Positions 34,804-39,304 of a stretch of 39,304 nucleotides of DNA are shown piece by piece. This stretch comes from Rhodospirillales bacterium (GTDB lineage: Bacteria > Pseudomonadota > Alphaproteobacteria > Rhodospirillales > UBA2165). The notes beneath the pieces are model-generated. The model made no database searches, had not been told where the DNA came from, and saw only the letters and a list, made by a program, of their open reading frames with translations. The position numbers were made by a program, and so were the translations under genes. Positions within the stretch are counted from its first letter, which is position 1; each line of letters opens with the position of its first letter. Location: contig JAJDXO010000047.1 in NCBI GenBank assembly GCA_022823235.1, forward strand, positions 1 to 39,304. Direction: 5' to 3'.

Positions 34804-36150
34804 ATGTCATTCAGTGGCGATTACAAAGGCTACGACCTCGACATCGGATTTATCGAGGAGAGCCACCACACCAACCCCCGGCGGCTGTACAGCACCTATG
34901 GTGCCGACTGGCAATACCGGGTCGATCACGAACGGATGCGCCGCGAGCGTCTGGAGCGCGCGCGGGCGGAAATGATCGCGGACGATCTGGGCGCCATGGT
35001 GGTGTTCGCCGGCGCCAACGTCCGATACCTGACCGGTTCCTACCAAGGCAACTGGAAATACAACATCAACATCCGCTATGCGGTGCTGCCCCGGGAGGGC
35101 GAGCCCTATCTGTTCGAGACGGCGGGCTCCGACATGCGGAACGCCATGCTCGATCTGCCGTGGATGAAGGACCGCATCCGCCCCGCCATGACCTGGCAAT
35201 GGGCCGAGGGCGCGGTCAGCGAAATGGCCGACAAGATGGTCGCCTCGGTGATGGAAGTGCTGAAGGAGCACGGCGTCGAGAAAGAGAAAATCGGCGTCGA
35301 CAACCTCGACTTCCCGGCGTTGCACGCGTTCGAAAAGGCGGGGCTTCGCATCGTCAACGGCTGGCCGGCCATGTCCCGGGCCCGCGTGGTGAAAACACCC
35401 GACGAAATCGAACAGATCAAGATGTCCGCCTCCATCGGCGACGCCGCCATGTGGCACATCAAGCACGAATGGCTGAGGCCCGGCATCACCGAGCGCCAGA
35501 TCGAGGCCAAGGTTCACGAGTTCATGTTGGATCGCGGCTGTGAGATCATCTACGACATCATTGTCGCCTCGGGCGGCAACACCAGCCCCTATCGCCGGTG
35601 GGCGACCGACAAGCTCATCCAGCAGGGCGATTTGATCATCATCGACATCAACGCCGTCGGTCCCGGCGGGTACTACGTCGACTTCGTGCGCACCCTCAAA
35701 TGCGCCGGCAGGATGACGCAGCAGGAAATCGATCTCTACCGGGAAACCTACGATTCCCTTTATGCCGGAATGGAAAATCTGCGTCCGGGCATGACGTCCG
35801 CGGATGTGGTCTCCAAGTTCCCGGAATACGACGACGACATCTACGGGACGGTGACGCTGCAGCAGTTCGCCCACTCCATCGGCATCACGCTGTATGAGGG
35901 CATGTGGATGAGCCGTGCCTACTCACTCAAATATCCGGCGGAGATCAAGGAAAACATGTACTTCGCCATCGAGACCTTCGCCGGACATCCGGGACTGCCT
36001 CAAACCTGCCGGTTGGAGGAGAACGTCCTGGTGTCCAAAGACGGACCGGTGATTTTCACCAAGATGGAACATATGGAGGAAGCGGTCGGCGACTACCGTC
36101 CCGGCGACTTCCACCACCCGTCCTTGTTGGGTTACCCGACCCACAAGTAG
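34804..36150 (+). CDS. M24-family metallohydrolase (Xaa-Pro peptidase/creatinase fold)
   Basis: A 448-residue two-domain pita-bread-fold enzyme. The N-terminal creatinase-like domain (about residues 40-185, with ANVRYLTGSYQGNW) precedes the catalytic domain. The five metal ligands are all present: Asp281 (IIIDINA), Asp293 (YYVDFVRT), His357 (QFAHSIGITLYEG), Glu390 (FAIETFAG) and Glu405 (RLEENVLV). The superfamily includes prolidases, creatinase, ectoine hydrolase DoeA and the DMSP lyase DddP. Asn283 replaces the second Asp of the DddP D-x-D pair, so I do not call it DddP. A good ribosome binding site (gaggag) lies upstream. The substrate is unknown; the neighbours suggest a small-molecule catabolic role. 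Confidence 0.88.
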   Translation: MSFSGDYKGYDLDIGFIEESHHTNPRRLYSTYGADWQYRVDHERMRRERLERARAEMIADDLGAMVVFAGANVRYLTGSYQGNWKYNINIRYAVLPREGEPYLFETAGSDMRNAMLDLPWMKDRIRPAMTWQWAEGAVSEMADKMVASVMEVLKEHGVEKEKIGVDNLDFPALHAFEKAGLRIVNGWPAMSRARVVKTPDEIEQIKMSASIGDAAMWHIKHEWLRPGITERQIEAKVHEFMLDRGCEIIYDIIVASGGNTSPYRRWATDKLIQQGDLIIIDINAVGPGGYYVDFVRTLKCAGRMTQQEIDLYRETYDSLYAGMENLRPGMTSADVVSKFPEYDDDIYGTVTLQQFAHSIGITLYEGMWMSRAYSLKYPAEIKENMYFAIETFAGHPGLPQTCRLEENVLVSKDGPVIFTKMEHMEEAVGDYRPGDFHHPSLLGYPTHK

Positions 36151-36173
36151 GCGACGAACTCGGTCCCAAGCCG

Positions 36174-36935
36174 ATGGAGCGAAATCCGCTCATCGTCGTC
36201 TCGTCGCGGCTCGACCGCGTCACTCCCGATGGTCGGGGGAGCAGTTGTGAGGACTCTGCTTCCTCGATCATCACCGCCTGGCGGCGCGCCAGGGAAGCCG
36301 ATGTCGGCAACACGATCGTCGATTGCCATGTTGCATCCGTGGCCGATGCCGTCCGGGACGCCGGCGGCTACAGCGTGACCTCCGATCTAACGGACATTCC
36401 GCCGACACACAACTACAAGCCGCCGTCCGGTCTCGCGCGTATCGCCCGCACGATCACCAAGTTCGACCGTTTCTGCAATCACGACCTGATCATCCACATG
36501 CCAGAGCACTACGCGGATATCGACGCCAAATATCTGAGGGCGCTCATGTACCCGCTGGCCTCCAACGATGTCGGGATGGCGACGCTGGCCGCCCCCCTCC
36601 CCGCCGAGGCCGACGAAAAGGCGCCGAAAATTTCGGTCCGGTGGAACGAGGACCGCGTCGTCTATGTCATGCCGGAGGCCAAGGTGGGGACGATCCGGGA
36701 CTTCTCCCGCGACGCCGCCCGCCTGGGCGCCGGAGAAATCTATGCCCACATCCCGGTTCATATCTACCGGCGGTCGGTTCTGGACCGGATGGTCCTGGTG
36801 CCGCCCTCGGACCGGGAACTCGAAGAAAGTATCGAGGCGCTGCGGGTGCTGGAGATCGGCCGGCGCGCCGATGCGTTGTTTGTCCCGGAAGGCGTGCCCG
36901 CGAGCATGGAAGACGGCCGCGCGATCTACGACTAG
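36174..36935 (+). CDS. Degenerate KdsB-like (CMP-KDO synthetase-like) protein
   Basis: A 253-residue protein aligning by eye along the whole length of 3-deoxy-manno-octulosonate cytidylyltransferase. The order is IVVSSRL (for VVIPARL), AWRRAREADVGNTIVDCHVA, VADAVRDAGG, VGMATLAAPL, VHIYRRSVLDRMV, LEESIEALRVLEIGRRADAL and VPEGVPASMEDGRAI. The catalytic signatures are gone: the STRLPGKPL loop is replaced by LDRVTPDGRGSS, the metal-binding QGDEP by HMPEH, and the terminal Asp of GVDTPEDL by Ser/Met. It is therefore probably not a cytidylyltransferase; a binding or regulatory role is possible. It starts 23 nt after the M24 gene. Its last 77 bp are repeated exactly at 38040-38116. Confidence 0.65.
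   Translation: MERNPLIVVSSRLDRVTPDGRGSSCEDSASSIITAWRRAREADVGNTIVDCHVASVADAVRDAGGYSVTSDLTDIPPTHNYKPPSGLARIARTITKFDRFCNHDLIIHMPEHYADIDAKYLRALMYPLASNDVGMATLAAPLPAEADEKAPKISVRWNEDRVVYVMPEAKVGTIRDFSRDAARLGAGEIYAHIPVHIYRRSVLDRMVLVPPSDRELEESIEALRVLEIGRRADALFVPEGVPASMEDGRAIYD
36858..36934 (+). repeat. 77-bp perfect direct repeat, copy 1 (3' end of KdsB-like gene)
   Basis: Identical base for base to 38040-38116, 1182 bp away in the same orientation. The two copies flank the gamma-resorcylate-decarboxylase-family gene. The match ends one base before the end of the stop codon (TAG here, TAA in the other copy). Confidence 0.95.
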
Positions 36936-37008
36936 ACCGGTCCCGGATTGCCAACCGCCCGGCATCCCTTAAGCTATCCCTGCAAATTAATCCCGGGGGG
37001 ACTTCAAG

Positions 37009-37995
37009 ATGCAGGGTAAAATCGCGCTCGAAGAGCACTTCGCCTACAAAGCGCCGGACGAGGACATCGAGCGGCGTCTGCAGCACGCGGAATCGTGGAT
37101 CGAAACCTCACGGCGGTTGATGGACTTCCACGACGACCGCCTGAGGGACATGGACGAGTTCGGCGTCGAGTACGCCATTCTGTCCCTGAACGCGCCGGCC
37201 GTGCAGGCCGTCCTTGATCCGAAAGAGGCCGCCGAGGACGCCCGCCGGTACAACGATTTTCTCGCCGAGGAGGTTGCCAGGCAGCCCGACCGTTTCGGCG
37301 GATTCGCGACGCTGCCCATGCAGGATCCGGAAGCGGCGGCCGAAGAACTCACCCGCTGCGTCAAGGATTTGGGATTCCCCGGCGCGCTGGTGAACGGATT
37401 TACCCAGCGGGATGTCTCCGATTCGGTCATCTACTACGACATTCCCGAATACCGCCCGTTCTGGGCCGCCGTTGCCGAGCTGGACGTGCCGTTCTATCTG
37501 CACCCCCGCACCATCGTCCGCGAACGCGCCCAGCCCTATGACGGTCATCCCTGGCTCTACAGTTCGGGCTGGGGGTTCGCGGTCGAAACCTCGATCCACA
37601 TGCTGCGCCTTATCGGCTCCTGCCTGTTCGATGAGTTTCCCCGCCTGCAGGTGGTTCTGGGGCATCTGGGGGAGCGGATTCCCTTCGACATGTGGCGGCT
37701 CGACAACCGGGTCGCGCGGGTGCCGCACGGCTACCCCGCCAAACACCCCATGAGCCACTATCTCAGAAACAACGTTCATATGACCACCAGCGGGAATTTC
37801 AGCGACCCCGCCCTGCAATGCACCGTCGCCGAGATGGGTATCGACCGGCTGATGTTCGCTATCGACTACCCGATGGAGGTGATGAATGCCGGCACCGAGT
37901 GGTTCGACAACACGCTGGTCTTGTCCGAAGAGGAGCGGCGGAAGGTGGGACGGACCAACGCGGCCAGGCTGTTCAAGCTCGAGCGGTTCCTCTAG
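37009..37995 (+). CDS. Gamma-resorcylate (2,6-dihydroxybenzoate) decarboxylase family amidohydrolase
   Basis: A TIM-barrel metal-dependent non-oxidative decarboxylase of the amidohydrolase superfamily. The 328-residue protein closely follows 2,6-dihydroxybenzoate decarboxylase: GKIALEEHF at the start (Glu8 and His10 as metal ligands), ILSLNAPAVQAV, LGFPGALVNGFTQ, VPFYLHPR (His165), VVLGHLGERIPF (His219), NVHMTTSGNFSD and FAIDYPME (Asp286). These match the E8/H10/H164/H218/D287 ligand set of the family. Related enzymes act on other hydroxybenzoates, so the exact substrate is open. The leader gggggac precedes the ATG. It follows the KdsB-like gene by 73 nt. Confidence 0.9.
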   Translation: MQGKIALEEHFAYKAPDEDIERRLQHAESWIETSRRLMDFHDDRLRDMDEFGVEYAILSLNAPAVQAVLDPKEAAEDARRYNDFLAEEVARQPDRFGGFATLPMQDPEAAAEELTRCVKDLGFPGALVNGFTQRDVSDSVIYYDIPEYRPFWAAVAELDVPFYLHPRTIVRERAQPYDGHPWLYSSGWGFAVETSIHMLRLIGSCLFDEFPRLQVVLGHLGERIPFDMWRLDNRVARVPHGYPAKHPMSHYLRNNVHMTTSGNFSDPALQCTVAEMGIDRLMFAIDYPMEVMNAGTEWFDNTLVLSEEERRKVGRTNAARLFKLERFL

Positions 37996-38039
37996 GGACT
38001 GTACTCGATTGAGCCACCATATGAGTGTTGCGGCGATGA

Positions 38040-38116
38040 GGCCGGCGCGCCGATGCGTTGTTTGTCCCGGAAGGCGTGCCCGCGAGCATGGAAGACGGCC
38101 GCGCGATCTACGACTA
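38040..38116 (+). pseudogene. Duplicated 3' fragment of the KdsB-like gene (77-bp repeat, copy 2)
   Basis: An exact copy of 36858-36934. In the original frame it still reads RRADALFVPEGVPASMEDGR followed by AIYD and a TAA stop, but an in-frame TGA at 38037-38039 directly precedes it, so nothing upstream can be fused to it. It is a relic of duplication or rearrangement around the decarboxylase gene. The perfect identity implies a recent event or gene conversion. Confidence 0.85.
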
Positions 38117-38126
38117 AGCGCTTAGC

Positions 38127-38858
38127 TCAACCGGAGACTACGAGGCGGTAGCCAAAATCCCACTCATCGCATTCGAGGAGCGTGCCGTAACGCTCCTCCC
38201 AGGCGCCTGAGGTCAGATCATCCTCCAGCCGCTGAAGTCCCTCGGAAATGTCACCTATTTTCCAAAACGAGGAAATCGCCGCGCGAATTCGCCCATCGAG
38301 ATAGGCGTGGGGACGCCGCCAATAGGCATAGAGGAAGCCGTCATGGCAGTCGTAGGGGATGGGAACGGCTGATATCTCAACCGGTCCCAGCCACGCCTTA
38401 TAGTCGCTCATGGGCGGCATTTGCCCATCGTCCAGTGCCATCAGTTCGGGAAAATAATTCCCCAACCAGGAACCCCGGATCGATGGATCGAACGTCAAAA
38501 GAACGACGGGACCCCGGGTGACCCGGTACATCTCCGCCAAACCCTTTGGCTTATCCGTCCAATGATGGACGGTCAGAATTGCCATCGATGCATCGAATGA
38601 ATTGTCCTTGAACGGCAGGTTTTCAGCATACCCCTGCACGGATACCGTAGCCGGATGGCGACGCTGGCTGATCATCTCAGACGATGGCTCAATGGCCGTC
38701 ACGTGCCGGTGCTCGGGCTCATAGGAACCGGCACCGGCACCCACATTCAGGACCGTCTTGGAGGGGCCCAGGGCGGCCCAGATCCGTTCCGCGATCCGCG
38801 GATCGGGCATTCTGAGGTCGGAGTAGTTAATTCCGATTTCGTCGTAAATGGCGTCCAT
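38127..38858 (-). CDS. Class I SAM-dependent methyltransferase
   Basis: A 243-residue methyltransferase of the Methyltransf_11 type. The SAM loop is TVLNVGAGAGSYEP (about residues 35-48), HVTAIEPSSEMI supplies the ribose-binding acid, NLPFKDNSFDASMAILTVHH is motif II/III, and the C-terminal half (CHDGFLYAYWRRPHAYLD) resembles small-molecule methyltransferases of unknown target. I chose the ATG at 38858, whose product starts like its relatives (MDAIYDEIGINYSDLRMPDP). A TTG at 38879, with aaggat upstream, could add seven residues. It is convergent with the decarboxylase gene. Confidence 0.85.
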   Translation of the reverse strand: MDAIYDEIGINYSDLRMPDPRIAERIWAALGPSKTVLNVGAGAGSYEPEHRHVTAIEPSSEMISQRRHPATVSVQGYAENLPFKDNSFDASMAILTVHHWTDKPKGLAEMYRVTRGPVVLLTFDPSIRGSWLGNYFPELMALDDGQMPPMSDYKAWLGPVEISAVPIPYDCHDGFLYAYWRRPHAYLDGRIRAAISSFWKIGDISEGLQRLEDDLTSGAWEERYGTLLECDEWDFGYRLVVSG

Positions 38859-38904
38859 GGCAATATGTACTACCGGCAAACCTATCCTTGAAGCAGACCG
38901 GAAT

Positions 38905-39304
38905 TCACACCTTTCGCGCGGTGGTCATCCAGTAGATCAGCCGTTCCTCGGCGAGATTGCGCTGGGTGTTGGCGCTGCGCTCGGGCACATCGTCGCCCAG
39001 AACCACCTGCATGCCCAAGGGGCTCGGCGGCCTGTCGCCGGCTTTCTCCTTCGCCCGGCGCGCCCGGCGGAGAATGGTCTCCGAATAGTTCTCCATCACC
39101 TCGATGTCGAAGCCGTTGCCGGCGAGGTTGCGGCGCAGACCTTTTTCCGAGTTCAGGAAGTTGACGTCCGGCGTCCTGGCCCAGTTGGTCGGGAAATGAA
39201 TGTCGCGGGCCTCGCCGGCCCCGGGGCCGTAGCTGAACTCGGCGAAGGTGAACCGGCCCCCCGGCTTGAGCACCCGGTGGAAACCGCCGAGGAGCGCGCC
39301 CTTG
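38905..39304 (-). CDS. SAM-dependent methyltransferase, C-terminal part (cut by the window end)
   Basis: The gene enters from beyond the right edge; about 132 C-terminal residues are visible. FHRVLKPGGRFTFAEFSYGP is the post-motif III strand of class I methyltransferases, followed by a lid-like region (NFLNSEKGLRRNLAGNGFDI) and a tail ending IYWMTTARKV. The SAM-binding loop would lie outside the window. It is upstream of another methyltransferase gene on the same strand, 46 nt from its chosen start. Confidence 0.8.
   Translation of the reverse strand, partial: KGALLGGFHRVLKPGGRFTFAEFSYGPGAGEARDIHFPTNWARTPDVNFLNSEKGLRRNLAGNGFDIEVMENYSETILRRARRAKEKAGDRPPSPLGMQVVLGDDVPERSANTQRNLAEERLIYWMTTARKV

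Noticed and set aside
34804-36150. DMSP lyase DddP, suggested by M24 membership and by acuI in the same window
   Set aside because: Asn283 replaces the second aspartate of the DddP D-x-D pair, and acuI is 5 kb away, opposite in strand and coupled to pyrC.
36174-36935. Annotating the gene as functional kdsB
   Set aside because: The nucleotide-binding loop and both metal-binding acids of the family are missing.

Overview
The window is GC-rich (roughly 65-70% in sampled coding lines) and tightly packed. It reads as a chromosomal segment of an alphaproteobacterium, probably Rhodospirillales-like. The basis is the short phosphatidylserine decarboxylase followed by pssA, the guaB-rsmB-GNAT-guaA block, an Atm1-type exporter, tripartite tricarboxylate (TTT) transporter genes, and alphaproteobacterial-style palindromic intergenic repeats. 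The genus cannot be named from the sequence alone.

Layout. 1-3.6 kb: a diheme cytochrome c, an unrecognised polytopic membrane protein and a Pro/Ala-rich LysM protein. 4.0-5.5 kb: psd-pssA (phosphatidylethanolamine synthesis). 5.5-5.9 kb: gene remnants and an AT-rich patch with a 53-residue membrane ORF. 5.9-12.4 kb, minus strand: DUF3179 protein, ACMSD-like amidohydrolase, tctC-tctB-tctA and a glutathione transferase, which looks like a uptake/catabolism block. 12.6-14.4 kb: cupin enzyme, AEC transporter, tRNA-Gln(CUG). 14.5-21.4 kb, plus strand: ppx/gppA, rlmE, guaB, rsmB, GNAT, guaA (RNA modification and guanine nucleotide synthesis). 21.5-22.5 kb: an AT-rich FkbM methyltransferase, probably acquired. 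22.5-28.1 kb: DUF2306 protein with an overlapping 37-residue ORF, parvulin, a two-gene Gly/Cys-rich membrane pair, a mosaic of intergenic repeats, the Atm1-type ABC exporter and a Sel1-repeat protein. 28.4-30.5 kb, minus strand: pyrC-acuI.

The most notable locus is 30.5-34.0 kb: a selenoneine biosynthesis cluster. A senA-like EgtB-family gene and selD lie on the minus strand, and a senB-like glycosyltransferase lies divergently on the plus strand with only 24 bp between the two start codons. selD is itself a selenoprotein gene. It has an in-frame TGA at codon 17, exactly where SelD carries its catalytic Cys/Sec, in the context GGG-U-GCK, with a 7-bp hairpin 10 nt downstream of the TGA. A conventional gene caller would start this gene about 24 codons too late and lose the active site. 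SelD would make selenophosphate, SenB would make a selenosugar from it, and SenA would install selenium on hercynine. No hercynine-forming egtD is seen in this window.

34.0-39.3 kb: a possible remnant of a cation-efflux protein, a hypothetical protein, an M24-family hydrolase, a KdsB-like protein that has lost its catalytic signatures, a gamma-resorcylate-decarboxylase-family amidohydrolase, a perfect 77-bp copy of the 3' end of the KdsB-like gene, and two minus-strand methyltransferases, the last cut by the window end.
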